A stretch of DNA of 64,000 nucleotides, from the NCBI GenBank assembly GCA_017854855.1, contig JAFMGZ010000001.1:1-64000 (forward strand), in the 5' to 3' direction. Source of the stretch: Sulfitobacter sp. Lineage in GTDB: Bacteria; Pseudomonadota; Alphaproteobacteria; Rhodobacterales; Rhodobacteraceae. Within the stretch, counting starts at the first letter, position 1. Each line of letters starts with the position of its first letter. Below the pieces are notes generated by a model. The model had not been told where the DNA came from. It searched no databases and saw nothing but the letters and a program-made list of their open reading frames with translations. Shown here one piece after another: positions 44,472 through 53,447 of the stretch. The position numbers and the translations under genes were made by a program.

Positions 44472-45424
44472 TTCTTGGGCGCATCCTTGTCTGCTTTTGC
44501 CTTGCTTTCAGCAGGTTCTGCCACAGCCGGCTCTGTCACCTCTTGCGGCGCAGGCAGATCGCCGCGCACAGCAGGCGTCAGGCCCAAAAGCATACGGGTG
44601 ATGTTGATCAACTCGTCACGCAGTTCTGTTCGGGGCGTCACGCGGTCCAACATGCCGTGGTCCAGCAGGTATTCGGCGCGCTGGAACCCCTCGGGCAGTT
44701 TTTCTCGGATCGTCTGTTCAATGACGCGCGGCCCGGCAAAGCAGATCAGCGCATTCGGCTCAGCGATATGCACATCCCCCAGCATGGCATAGCTGGCCGT
44801 CACACCACCCGTGGTCGGATGGGTCAGCACCACGATATAGGGCAGACCTGCTTCTTTCAGCATCTGCACCGCGACCGTGGTGCGCGGCATCTGCATCAGG
44901 CTCAGGATGCCTTCTTGCATACGGGCCCCGCCCGCAGCTGAAAACAGGATCAGCGGGCGTTTCAGTTTTACCGCCTCTTCTGCGGCAGCAATGATCGCAT
45001 TGCCCACGTACATGCCCATGGACCCTGCCATAAAGGAAAAGTCCTGACAGGCCGCCACGATAGGTGTGCGCCCAATCTCGCCTGTCGCGACCAGCATTGC
45101 CTCGGCTTCGCCAGTGGCCTTCTGCGCCGCCTTCAGACGGTCCGGATACCGTTTTTGATCGCGAAAATGCAAAGGATCCGCCGTCGGCGATGGCACTTTG
45201 ACAGCCGTAAAGATACCGCCATCAAACAGCATCGTGAAACGTTCACGCGGGCTGATCGGCATGTGATGACCGCAATTGGTGCAGACATTCAGATTGTCCG
45301 ACAATTCGCGATGAAACAGCATCGTTCCGCAGTCATCGCATTTGGTCCACAGGTTGTCCGGAGTCTCGCGGCGTGAAAAGATCGAATTGATCCGGGGGCG
45401 GACGTAGTTTGTGATCCAGTTCAT
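44468..45424 (-). CDS. accD: Acetyl-CoA carboxylase carboxyltransferase subunit beta
   Basis: Beta subunit of the carboxyltransferase that makes malonyl-CoA for fatty acid synthesis. The 318-residue protein has the N-terminal zinc ribbon with four cysteines (KCDDCGTML and [10 protein letters not shown]), the crotonase-like core with [33 protein letters not shown], and [22 protein letters not shown]. It ends in an Ala/Lys-rich tail. It lies 59 bases downstream of the CPBP protease gene and is coupled to folC, so it may be on the same transcript as the pseudo-ABC transporter. Confidence 0.97.
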   Translation of the reverse strand: MNWITNYVRPRINSIFSRRETPDNLWTKCDDCGTMLFHRELSDNLNVCTNCGHHMPISPRERFTMLFDGGIFTAVKVPSPTADPLHFRDQKRYPDRLKAAQKATGEAEAMLVATGEIGRTPIVAACQDFSFMAGSMGMYVGNAIIAAAEEAVKLKRPLILFSAAGGARMQEGILSLMQMPRTTVAVQMLKEAGLPYIVVLTHPTTGGVTASYAMLGDVHIAEPNALICFAGPRVIEQTIREKLPEGFQRAEYLLDHGMLDRVTPRTELRDELINITRMLLGLTPAVRGDLPAPQEVTEPAVAEPAESKAKADKDAPKK

Positions 45425-45483
45425 GGGATGTCCCTGATGTCTTGATTATGCTTCCAGATAAGGCGGTGGGACGGAAATTGCAA

Positions 45484-46383
45484 TCAGCGCCTGATCGCGA
45501 CCCGCGCGGCCAGCCACAACACCAGCATCATGGCGAAATCAACGGGCAGCCACGCCTGAAGCGCCTCGATGTCATCCAGCGAAAAAGGCGTGAGATAGAG
45601 CGCCAGACCAGAAAGCTCGTCTGGTAGAGAGACGATCATCATTGCAGAGACATTGTTCCAGAAATGTACCGCAATGGCAGGACCAAGCGATCCCGAGCGC
45701 GCCGTGAGATCCGCCATCAAGATGCCGAACAATCCGGCCCATACCGCGATCAAAAGGGCATTTTCACCCGCCGTATCGGGCAGGTAATGCCCCAAGGCAA
45801 AGAGTACCGAAGGCAGCACCATCCAGACCAGCGGAGAGCGAAACCGCGCCGCGAGCTGCTGCTGGACATACCCGCGAAACACTATTTCTTCTGCGCTGAC
45901 CTGCAAGAGGATGAAAAACAGCGAGGGGACCAACAAGACCATCCAGCGGCTCAGCGCCATGTTGGGCACATAATCGCCCCCCATGTCCCAAGGCGGCAGC
46001 ACCAGCACCACGCCCGTCACCGCCAGCACGGCGACAGAGACACGCCGAAAATCCCGGCCCAGCAGATGGGCGGGACCCAGCAAGGTTACAAAACTGCGGT
46101 GATGCAGCAGACGCACCGTCAGGCCAGCCGCGATGCTCATGAAGATAAAGCTGAACAGCAAGATATACATGGCGGCCGGACTGGCCCCGCTGGCCAGATC
46201 ATTCAGCAACTGCCCGCCCGAAGGGGCCAGCAGAACATAGAGCGCCTGAAAGAAAACCTGATTGAGAGAAAAATAGGCGAATGTCGCCAGACACAAACCG
46301 GCAATCAGTCGCCAGAGTGCGGGATAACTGCGGGCCGGGGCAATGAATTCCTCATGCGCGGCATAGGCAGCGGGGCGGATCAC
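45484..46383 (-). CDS. CPBP-family intramembrane protease
   Basis: 299-residue multi-spanning membrane protein of the CPBP (CAAX protease/Abi) family. The catalytic motif E-E-x-x-x-R is in SAEEIVFRGYVQQQL near residue 165, followed by the second motif with His in LFALGHYLP and the third in AIAVHFWNNVSAM, the metal or active-site residues of the family. It begins with GTG in a GTGA overlap with the stop of the pseudo-ABC transporter gene, so the two proteins are made together. Bacterial members process membrane peptides or act in signalling; the substrate here may be the neighbouring transporter or its partner. Confidence 0.9.
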   Translation of the reverse strand: MIRPAAYAAHEEFIAPARSYPALWRLIAGLCLATFAYFSLNQVFFQALYVLLAPSGGQLLNDLASGASPAAMYILLFSFIFMSIAAGLTVRLLHHRSFVTLLGPAHLLGRDFRRVSVAVLAVTGVVLVLPPWDMGGDYVPNMALSRWMVLLVPSLFFILLQVSAEEIVFRGYVQQQLAARFRSPLVWMVLPSVLFALGHYLPDTAGENALLIAVWAGLFGILMADLTARSGSLGPAIAVHFWNNVSAMMIVSLPDELSGLALYLTPFSLDDIEALQAWLPVDFAMMLVLWLAARVAIRR

Positions 46384-49300
46384 TCTTCCGCCTCACTGTC
46401 AGGTTGGGGCGGCTTTTGAGGTCCAAACTCCCTTGGGATTTCGACACCGGCCGCCAGCATCACGTCGGCAGCACCGCTCAGGTATCCGGCGACGGTGCGG
46501 AAAAGCCTGAGCAGAACCTGATGGTCCCCCTCAACGACCGACCGGAATTGTTCCGCGCCGATGCGCAGGAATTTCGCCTCTTGGACGGCGACAAGGTCCA
46601 GTTGGCGCGGCTCATCCAGCAGGATGGACAGATCACCGATCAGCCTGCCGGGCTCCACATCCGAAATGTGGCGAATGGAGCCGTCTTTTTGGATAAGCCC
46701 CAGTTCGGCGCGCCCGGACAGGCACAAATAGGCCGCGTCGGCGCGTTCGCCGACCTTGAATATGCGCTGCCCTGCCTCGGCGGTGTACCATTGCGCGGCA
46801 AAGGCCAGAAGGCGTCTGTTGCGGGGGTCCAGAGAACCGAAAAGTTCGTTCCGGCTGATGATCCGCAGCTTGCGACGCAGATCGTCAGAGGCGCTGTCCT
46901 GATCCTCAAAACTGTCGGATTTCACCACCCCGTCGATCCGCCCGTTGCGAATTTCGATATGCATGTCGAAATCTTCCGGCTTGGCAAAGCTGTCGTTGAT
47001 ATAGATCTGGGTCGTGTCGGGCAGCAGCGCGCTCAGCCGGTGGCGGATCTGGCTTTGGGTTTCAGCATCCAATCCGGCCAGGGCCTGATTCAGCACCATG
47101 ACATCGGGCCGTTTGATCGCGGCACGACCAAAGGCCGCGCGCTGCTGGAACATCGCGGGCAGATTGGTGCCGCCGATGGCTGTGGGCACATCGAACAGAT
47201 TTGTTGAAATCAGCTGCTTGAGACCATTTTCCTCAAGCACGCTTGCGACGATGTCCTGAACCAGATCCTCTTGCAGCCCGGCCATGGATGAAATCCGGCC
47301 ATACAGAAGGTTCTCAAGGACGGTCAGCCGCGGCAGATAATTTTCTGGCGCGATCGGAATGAACAGATTCTTGACCTGTTCGCGCATCATCGGGCCGTTG
47401 GTCTTGCGAATGCGCAAGATTTCTTCCTTGAAGGTCTCGGGGAACGCGGGACCGATCTGTTCTGCAGTCAGGGCAAAGGGGACGGTCAGCAGCAATGCGA
47501 ACTCTCTCTCCGACAAGGCCGCATCGCCACGATCCCGGCGGCGCGAGGCGATATCCACCAGTTGCTCATACAGGGATTCTTCGATCCCCAGCGCGGTGAA
47601 CAGGGGATGTTCCGTGCCATCCCTGCCAAAGGCGTGATGCAACATTTCCACCAATGTCTGCGAAATTGCGATGCCCTGTGCTGCAAGCCCCTGATCCACG
47701 ACCATCGCCAGAAATTCCTGTTCAGTCACCAGCCGTTGCTGGGTGATCTCGAACCTTGGTGCGGCGAACATCAGGTTGCCGCCCAGCGGCACGGCCGGAT
47801 TGAATGTGTCGGGGTCAAACCGATGCACGGCCTTGCTCAGTCCTTCGGCCTTTAGCCGTTCATATATCTCTTCACGCAGGCCCACGATCCGCCGCGCCAG
47901 TTCGGGATGCCTTTCGGGGTCCATCAGGGAATGCAGCATGCGGTCAAAAATCACGTCAGAGGTGCCCAGGGCATTGGTGATCTCATACCAAAAGCGGTTC
48001 ACATCCTGTGTCGTGGACAGGCCCGCAAGCTCAGGATCTAGCCATTCAGCGGCAGTGCTGTCGGGGCTGTTGCCGGACCGGCGTGCCTCGATCGTGGAAC
48101 GGTCGCTGTGCTCTGGATCCCACAGCACGGTCTTTGGGCTGGTCCTGAGCGGCATCAAAAGGTTGTCGCCAACGGTGCCTTGAAAAAAATAGGGCTGTGC
48201 ATTTGCATATCCGATGCGGGCGGCCACGACGGCCTGATGCAGTTTGCTCAGGTCATGCCCGGCGATGACGATCTTGCCTCTGGTTGGCAACAATTCACGG
48301 GTCAGCACATCTGATATTGCCGTGCGTTCGGATTGGTTGCTGACCTGCAACGCAACCTGACTGCCTGCAGGGATCACCAGATCGATGTCTTCCAGGATCA
48401 TATCGCCACTGGGCCCTCTGACCGACACGGAATGCAATTCAAGATCGCCGCGCAAATGCGGAATTTCTTCTGGCATCCCTTCGAACAGGCTATCGTCGAT
48501 CATGTTGAAAGGCGCAAAGCGTTCAATCACGATATCCCAGCGGACGGCCATGTCTTGGGTCTGGTTGTAATAGGCCAGAAGCTCTTTCCAGGGGCTGGAC
48601 AGATCCTTGTAGGCGGCAAGGGCCGCAACCAGCGCACCAACTGTGATCTGGCCCTTGATCGCCAGATAACCGCCGACCGCGTAAAAGAAAAACGGGGTCA
48701 GCTGACCGATGAAGTTGTTGAGGAACTTCATGAAGAATTTCTTTTGGTAAATGCGGAACCGCACCTCGAACAGACGGCCCAGCCGGTCGGTGAAACCCGC
48801 CAGCCGGTAGCGCCAGCCGCCGTTGGTGCGCAGATCGGTGATGCCTGCCGCAGTCTCTCCGATCTCGGCCGCAAAGTGACGTACTTCCTTGATCCGTTCC
48901 TTGTTCAGCTCATTGATCTGCCGCTGCACCAGCGGGATAAGCCAGGCCTGCAAGGGGATCAGCGCCACACCGGCAAGGCCGAACCACGGCGATTGCACAA
49001 ACAGGAACACCAGAATGATCAGCATCTGGCCGGCTTGAAATACCGGCTGCGCCACAGCATCGCCCATCAGCCCGCCCATCGGCTCTGCCTCTGATGTGAC
49101 CATGCTGACCAATTCGCCCTGCGACGTCTCTTGGAAATAGCTGCGCGGGAAACGCATCATGCGGCTGACCAGTTGATAGCGGAACCGGCGCAACAGACGT
49201 TCGGCCAAAACACCTTTCATCGTGTTCAGGCGCATTTTCAGCAGCCCATGGACCAGAACCGCCCCCAGATAGCCAAAACACAGCGCCATCAGAAAGGTGA

Positions 49301-49487
49301 CCTGGGAAACCTGATAGCCCAAGACGTTCACAATTGCCGTCTCTGCACCGATGGCATCGTTGATGATGCGCTTGGGCAATTCCAGCGTCGCATATAGGAA
49401 CGGAAAGGTGAAAACCGTAAAAGCCAGCAAGAACAGCTGATCCCGACGGGAATACTTCCAGATGAACGAAAAAATACTGCGTTCCAT
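46380..49487 (-). CDS. Pseudo-ABC transporter with cyclic-nucleotide-binding domain
   Basis: 1035-residue protein (ATG 49487; an in-frame TTG at 49529 is less likely). Residues 1-325 form a six-helix ABC exporter membrane domain; the strand-rich start of a nucleotide-binding domain is at 348-450, split by an insertion of about 250 residues, with the second half at about 711-850. The Walker A position reads QVSNQSERTA (381-390), without the glycines and Lys; the signature is LPAMFQ (776-781); Walker B ends VMVLNQA with Asn-Gln for Asp-Glu (797-802); the switch His is Asn (IYINDS). Residues about 880-1010 match a cNMP-binding fold (RLIGDLSILLDEPRQ). ATP-driven export is therefore improbable. 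It overlaps the CPBP gene and may be a signalling or scaffold protein. Confidence 0.82.
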   Translation of the reverse strand: MERSIFSFIWKYSRRDQLFLLAFTVFTFPFLYATLELPKRIINDAIGAETAIVNVLGYQVSQVTFLMALCFGYLGAVLVHGLLKMRLNTMKGVLAERLLRRFRYQLVSRMMRFPRSYFQETSQGELVSMVTSEAEPMGGLMGDAVAQPVFQAGQMLIILVFLFVQSPWFGLAGVALIPLQAWLIPLVQRQINELNKERIKEVRHFAAEIGETAAGITDLRTNGGWRYRLAGFTDRLGRLFEVRFRIYQKKFFMKFLNNFIGQLTPFFFYAVGGYLAIKGQITVGALVAALAAYKDLSSPWKELLAYYNQTQDMAVRWDIVIERFAPFNMIDDSLFEGMPEEIPHLRGDLELHSVSVRGPSGDMILEDIDLVIPAGSQVALQVSNQSERTAISDVLTRELLPTRGKIVIAGHDLSKLHQAVVAARIGYANAQPYFFQGTVGDNLLMPLRTSPKTVLWDPEHSDRSTIEARRSGNSPDSTAAEWLDPELAGLSTTQDVNRFWYEITNALGTSDVIFDRMLHSLMDPERHPELARRIVGLREEIYERLKAEGLSKAVHRFDPDTFNPAVPLGGNLMFAAPRFEITQQRLVTEQEFLAMVVDQGLAAQGIAISQTLVEMLHHAFGRDGTEHPLFTALGIEESLYEQLVDIASRRRDRGDAALSEREFALLLTVPFALTAEQIGPAFPETFKEEILRIRKTNGPMMREQVKNLFIPIAPENYLPRLTVLENLLYGRISSMAGLQEDLVQDIVASVLEENGLKQLISTNLFDVPTAIGGTNLPAMFQQRAAFGRAAIKRPDVMVLNQALAGLDAETQSQIRHRLSALLPDTTQIYINDSFAKPEDFDMHIEIRNGRIDGVVKSDSFEDQDSASDDLRRKLRIISRNELFGSLDPRNRRLLAFAAQWYTAEAGQRIFKVGERADAAYLCLSGRAELGLIQKDGSIRHISDVEPGRLIGDLSILLDEPRQLDLVAVQEAKFLRIGAEQFRSVVEGDHQVLLRLFRTVAGYLSGAADVMLAAGVEIPREFGPQKPPQPDSEAEE

Positions 49488-49587
49488 GCGGGGGCTTTCT
49501 CTGGGGCCGGGGCCACGATCAGCGCCCAAATCACTTCGGGTTCAAGGTAAGCCCGCAGCAGACGCATTACAACATCGCCTGTTGGTC

Positions 49588-49616
49588 TTGCAGCACCCCG
49601 CCTGCCCGACTATTCC
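49588..49616 (+). promoter_or_regulatory. Possible ilvD promoter
   Basis: TTGCAG (49588-49593) and TATTCC (49611-49616) are spaced by 17 bases, 30 bases before the ilvD ATG. Both hexamers are imperfect, and no attenuator-type leader peptide rich in branched-chain residues is seen. Confidence 0.3.
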
Positions 49617-49645
49617 GGTAGCAACGTTTTTTCAGGGAGGACGCC

Positions 49646-51412
49646 ATGTCCAATAATCAACGCTTTGACAAATCCAAACTGCCCAGCCGCCATGTAACCG
49701 AAGGACCCGCCCGCGCGCCGCACCGGTCCTACTACTATGCGATGGGTATGACCGATGAGGAAATTCACCAGCCCTTGGTCGGCGTCGCCACCTGCTGGAA
49801 CGAGGCAGCCCCCTGCAACATCGCGCTGAACCGTCAGGCCCAGGCCGTCAAGATCGGCGTCAAGGCAGAACAGGGCACGCCGCGCGAATTCACCACGATC
49901 ACCGTCACCGATGGCATCGCCATGGGCCACGAGGGCATGCGTTCATCCCTGGCCTCGCGCGAAGCGATTGCCGATACGGTAGAGCTGACCATGCGCGGTC
50001 ACTGCTATGACGCGCTGGTTGGTTTGGCCGGGTGTGACAAATCCCTGCCCGGCATGATGATGGCGATGATCCGCCTCAATGTGCCGTCCGTGTTCATGTA
50101 TGGCGGGTCCATCCTGCCCGGCCGCGCGCCCGAAGGTGCCGATGTGCCAGCGGCATTCGCAAATCGCGATCTGACCGTACAGGACATGTTTGAGGCCGTC
50201 GGCAACTGGCAAGGCGGCACGATGACCGAAGCAGAGCTGGAAATCCTCGAACGCGTCGCCTGCCCTTCTGCGGGTGCTTGCGGTGGTCAGTTCACGGCCA
50301 ACACGATGGCCTGCGTGTCAGAAGCGATCGGCCTTGCGCTGCCGAATTCATCCGGTGCGCCCGCGCCTTACAAATCGCGTGACGAATATGCGATTGCCTC
50401 AGGTGCTGCGGTCATGAACCTGATCGAAAAGAACATCCGCGCGCGCGACATCTGCACCCGCGAAGCATTTGAAAACGCGGCCCGCATCGTGGCCTGCACG
50501 GGCGGGTCCACCAATGCCGGTCTGCACCTGCCCGCCATGGCACATGAGGCAGGGATCGACTTCTTCCTTGATGACGTTTGCGAAATCTTCCGCGACACGC
50601 CGCATTTTGTCGATATGAAACCGGGCGGCGCTTATGTGGCCAAGGACCTTTACGAAGCAGGCGGTGTGCCTGTCGTGATGAAGGAGTTGCGCAAGGCTGG
50701 CCTGCTGCACACCGATTGCATGACCGCGACGGGGTATTCCATGGGCGAAGAGCTGGACAAGATCGAGCGTGAGGCAGACGGCAAAGTAATCCACGCGATC
50801 AGCAACCCGATCAGCAAGACAGGCGGTGTCGTGGGCCTCAAGGGCAACCTTGCCCCTGAAGGTGCCATCGTGAAAATCGCAGGCATGTCGGACGAGGACA
50901 TCATCTTTACCGGCCCCGCGCTGGTGTTCGAATGCGAACAGGACGCCTTTGAAGCCGTGCAGAACCGCACCTATTCCGAAGGCGACGTCTTTGTCATCCG
51001 CAACGAAGGCCCTGCAGGCGGGCCCGGTATGCGTGAAATGCTGGCGACCACGGCGGCGCTGTCGGGTCAGGGCATGGGCAAGAAGGTGGCATTGATCACC
51101 GACGGCCGTTTCTCTGGTGCGACACGCGGTTTCTGCGTGGGTCACGTCGGGCCTGAGGCCGCATTGGGTGGCCCAATCGGGCTGCTCAAGAATGGCGATA
51201 TGATCACCCTGAACGCCATCACCGGGTCAATCAGCGTTGACCTGACGGATGAAGAACTGGCCGCACGCAAGGCAGAATGGAAGGGCCCGCGTCCTACCAA
51301 CTATGCATCCGGTGCGTTGTGGAAATATGCGCAGCTGGTAGGGCCGACCTATCTGGGTGCCGTGACACATCCCGGTGGCAAGGCAGAAACCCATGACTAC
51401 ATGGATCTTTAA
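49646..51412 (+). CDS. ilvD: Dihydroxy-acid dehydratase
   Basis: Iron-sulfur enzyme of valine, leucine and isoleucine synthesis, dehydrating dihydroxy acids to 2-oxo acids. The 588-residue protein has the cluster cysteines in [11 protein letters not shown] near residue 50, [14 protein letters not shown] near 130 and [20 protein letters not shown] near 206. The dehydratase stretches [34 protein letters not shown] and [20 protein letters not shown] are complete. AGGGAGGACGCC precedes the ATG. It is followed by a 20-base overlap with a lipoprotein gene. Confidence 0.97.
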   Translation: MSNNQRFDKSKLPSRHVTEGPARAPHRSYYYAMGMTDEEIHQPLVGVATCWNEAAPCNIALNRQAQAVKIGVKAEQGTPREFTTITVTDGIAMGHEGMRSSLASREAIADTVELTMRGHCYDALVGLAGCDKSLPGMMMAMIRLNVPSVFMYGGSILPGRAPEGADVPAAFANRDLTVQDMFEAVGNWQGGTMTEAELEILERVACPSAGACGGQFTANTMACVSEAIGLALPNSSGAPAPYKSRDEYAIASGAAVMNLIEKNIRARDICTREAFENAARIVACTGGSTNAGLHLPAMAHEAGIDFFLDDVCEIFRDTPHFVDMKPGGAYVAKDLYEAGGVPVVMKELRKAGLLHTDCMTATGYSMGEELDKIEREADGKVIHAISNPISKTGGVVGLKGNLAPEGAIVKIAGMSDEDIIFTGPALVFECEQDAFEAVQNRTYSEGDVFVIRNEGPAGGPGMREMLATTAALSGQGMGKKVALITDGRFSGATRGFCVGHVGPEAALGGPIGLLKNGDMITLNAITGSISVDLTDEELAARKAEWKGPRPTNYASGALWKYAQLVGPTYLGAVTHPGGKAETHDYMDL

Positions 51413-51968
51413 GGGCCCCGTTTCGGCCCTTGCCCTGACCAGTCTCGCCGCTTGCGGGGAAGGTCAGGGTCCCTCTTTCCTGAAAGGTCTGTCAGCGCCA
51501 TCTGTGGCGCTGTCACAGGCCGATATGGCCTTTGGTGCGGTGACGCTAAAGGCCCCTAGTGGCTTTTGCATCGACAAAAGCAGCCTCAAGCAACACTTTG
51601 CCCTCATGGCACGTTGTGACGCATTTGGCGTGCCTTCAGCTGCGGGCACAGCCCCTGTCGGGCTGATCACTGTCAGCTTTTCCGCGATCACGGATGTGCC
51701 AAGTCTACCGTCCCCGCAAGATACCGCAAAGGCCATGGACCTGCAGCAGGTCTCTGACCCGATAGAGGTGGAGACCGGCGTAATCTTTCGTGCGACAGGC
51801 ACCGTACCGGTCGAAGGGATGAGCGCGCGGCATTGGCGTGCCACGGCGCAGATTGGCACGCAGTTGATGGGTCTGGCGCTGTTCGCCCCCGAAGACAGCG
51901 CCGCCGCCCAAGACGAAGGCCGCAGCATTCTGTCCGCCGTCATCGCCGAGGCAAGCGCCGGGTCCTAG
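51393..51968 (+). CDS. Lipoprotein of unknown function
   Basis: 191-residue lipoprotein. The ATG at 51393 overlaps ilvD by 20 bases and gives a signal ending in the lipobox SLAAC near residue 20. The mature part has two further cysteines (SGFCIDKSS and MARCDAFG) and a beta-rich layout with [16 protein letters not shown] do not recognise a family; I believe similar proteins follow ilvD in other Rhodobacterales, but this cannot be checked here. The overlap suggests translation coupled to ilvD despite unrelated function. Confidence 0.7.
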   Translation: MTTWIFKGPVSALALTSLAACGEGQGPSFLKGLSAPSVALSQADMAFGAVTLKAPSGFCIDKSSLKQHFALMARCDAFGVPSAAGTAPVGLITVSFSAITDVPSLPSPQDTAKAMDLQQVSDPIEVETGVIFRATGTVPVEGMSARHWRATAQIGTQLMGLALFAPEDSAAAQDEGRSILSAVIAEASAGS

Positions 51969-52097
51969 GTTCAATTGTTTCTCAAATGCTGACAATTCAA
52001 ATTCAAAATCCGAATTGTCCCCGATTATTTGCCCAATTTATTTGAACGAAACCTTCCTCGCGGATAGGATGTGAAAAAATATAAGGCACGCGCAGTC

Positions 52098-52871
52098 ATG
52101 TCCAAAATTTCCCTCGGCTTTCTGGATAGAAAGATGCTTGCAAAGAGCTTTGGCCATTGGGCACAGGCCGCACGCAAGGCATCTGATGCCGAAATCTCTG
52201 TCTTGCGCCGCCAGCGCAACGATGCCCGCGCGCTCAAGGTTCATCTGGACAAGCTGATCCACGTCGCGACCCAGCGTCTGGGTCCGCCCCTGCAGGGGGC
52301 GCAACATTTCCCCAAACCCCATAACACGGATTGGGCCTGGCGGCCTGAACTTTGGCAAGGCCCGCTGGCAACGCCCGGTATTTCGTCGGTCCAGACCAAA
52401 TCCAAGATGGGCGAAGAGATCACCCTGTTTCACGATTGCGACCTTGCGGAACTGACCATGCGCCAGCTGCGCAATCTGCGCGAGGAAGACATCGCGCCCT
52501 ACGGCCTGCAACTTGATATATTCGAGTTCAGGGGCTCTTTCTTGTCCATGGTCATTGATCTGCCGCAAGAGGGGATCACCGGCCTGAGGCAGACCCATCT
52601 GCTGCGCATGGACGCGATTGTCGAGCTGGAAAAACCACTGGAGATTTTTGCGCGGCTGAACATCAAACACGGCCCCAACACGGAACAGATTGTCCGCGAG
52701 TTGCCACTGGATGGCGAAAACTACCGCGTTGAGTTTGATCTGGCATATTCGAATTTGAATGAGAAACGGGTGGAGCGCGCCTGGATCGACATCATTTTCG
52801 AAGGACCGAAAATGAACCAGATCGTCCTTCGGGACCTTACCTTGACGCGCCGCCCTCGGGCCAATCTGTGA
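52098..52871 (+). CDS. Rhodobacterales conserved protein (DUF6478-like)
   Basis: 257-residue cytosolic protein. ATG 52098 is chosen as the family-like start (MSKISLGFLDRK); GTG 52071 is in frame upstream. Stretches such as HWAQAARKASDA, LHDCD-type ITLFHDCDLAELTMRQLRN, RGSFLSMVIDLP, IKHGPNTEQIVRELPL and FEGPKMNQIVLRDLTL are, to my memory, strongly conserved in Rhodobacterales in a family now called DUF6478. The function is unknown; the C-terminal half looks like a beta sandwich, perhaps binding carbohydrate or a protein. The next gene is 13 bases downstream and probably co-transcribed. Confidence 0.65.
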   Translation: MSKISLGFLDRKMLAKSFGHWAQAARKASDAEISVLRRQRNDARALKVHLDKLIHVATQRLGPPLQGAQHFPKPHNTDWAWRPELWQGPLATPGISSVQTKSKMGEEITLFHDCDLAELTMRQLRNLREEDIAPYGLQLDIFEFRGSFLSMVIDLPQEGITGLRQTHLLRMDAIVELEKPLEIFARLNIKHGPNTEQIVRELPLDGENYRVEFDLAYSNLNEKRVERAWIDIIFEGPKMNQIVLRDLTLTRRPRANL

Positions 52872-52884
52872 AAGGAGCCAAAGC

Positions 52885-53256
52885 ATGTCTGCATTGGAGC
52901 TAACCAAAACGATGCTAATTCAGGGCGTCTGGCAGGGCATCATCACAGCGGCCAGTGGGCAAGAGCCGCAGGTTGAGGTGATGCATGAGAACACGGTCGT
53001 CCCGGATGTGGTACTGACCCATGACCCAAGCGCCGATCACTGGACGTTCTCTGTGCCCGTTCCGGCACAGGCCATCGCCGAGGGCGTTCAGACCCTGATC
53101 ATGCGTGACAAGTTAGCGAATGCAAAGATTGGGCATATGACCCTGATCGCAGGCGAACCGCTTGATCTGGATATCCGCGCAGAGATGGATTTGATGCGCG
53201 CAGAACTGGACATGCTCAAACGTGCCTTTCGACGGCATTGCGCCGATACGGAGTGA
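52885..53256 (+). CDS. Conserved protein, beta-sandwich plus coiled tail, unknown
   Basis: 123-residue protein following the DUF6478-like gene by 13 bases with AAAGGAG before its ATG. The first 95 residues look like strands of a beta sandwich (VWQGIITAASGQEPQVEV, HWTFSVPVPAQ), and the last 25 form a helix with heptad-like spacing (MDLMRAELDMLKRAF), suggesting a dimer. I do not recognise a named family. Its pairing with the previous gene suggests a complex. The 191-base gap after it holds only the ctpA terminator. Confidence 0.65.
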   Translation: MSALELTKTMLIQGVWQGIITAASGQEPQVEVMHENTVVPDVVLTHDPSADHWTFSVPVPAQAIAEGVQTLIMRDKLANAKIGHMTLIAGEPLDLDIRAEMDLMRAELDMLKRAFRRHCADTE

Positions 53257-53335
53257 CCGGCAAGCGGTGAGAGCTTGACGAATACATGATCTGCCGAAAA
53301 TGCTCTGGGCCTGCCACAGTGATCTGATCCAGCAT

Positions 53336-53370
53336 AAAAAAGGACAGCGCAGGCAAATGCCCCGCTGTCC
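53336..53370 (-). terminator. Rho-independent terminator after ctpA
   Basis: On the minus strand GGACAGCG and CGCTGTCC form a perfect 8-pair stem (53363-53370 with 53342-53349) followed by six T. It ends the gpmI-envC-ctpA transcript 78 bases after the ctpA stop. Confidence 0.85.
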
Positions 53371-53447
53371 CTGATTTCTATGCGCGCGTCGTCCAGATCT
53401 GATGCGCCGGACCAACCAGCAGCGCAGCTGGTCTCGCGCAGGTTTTA

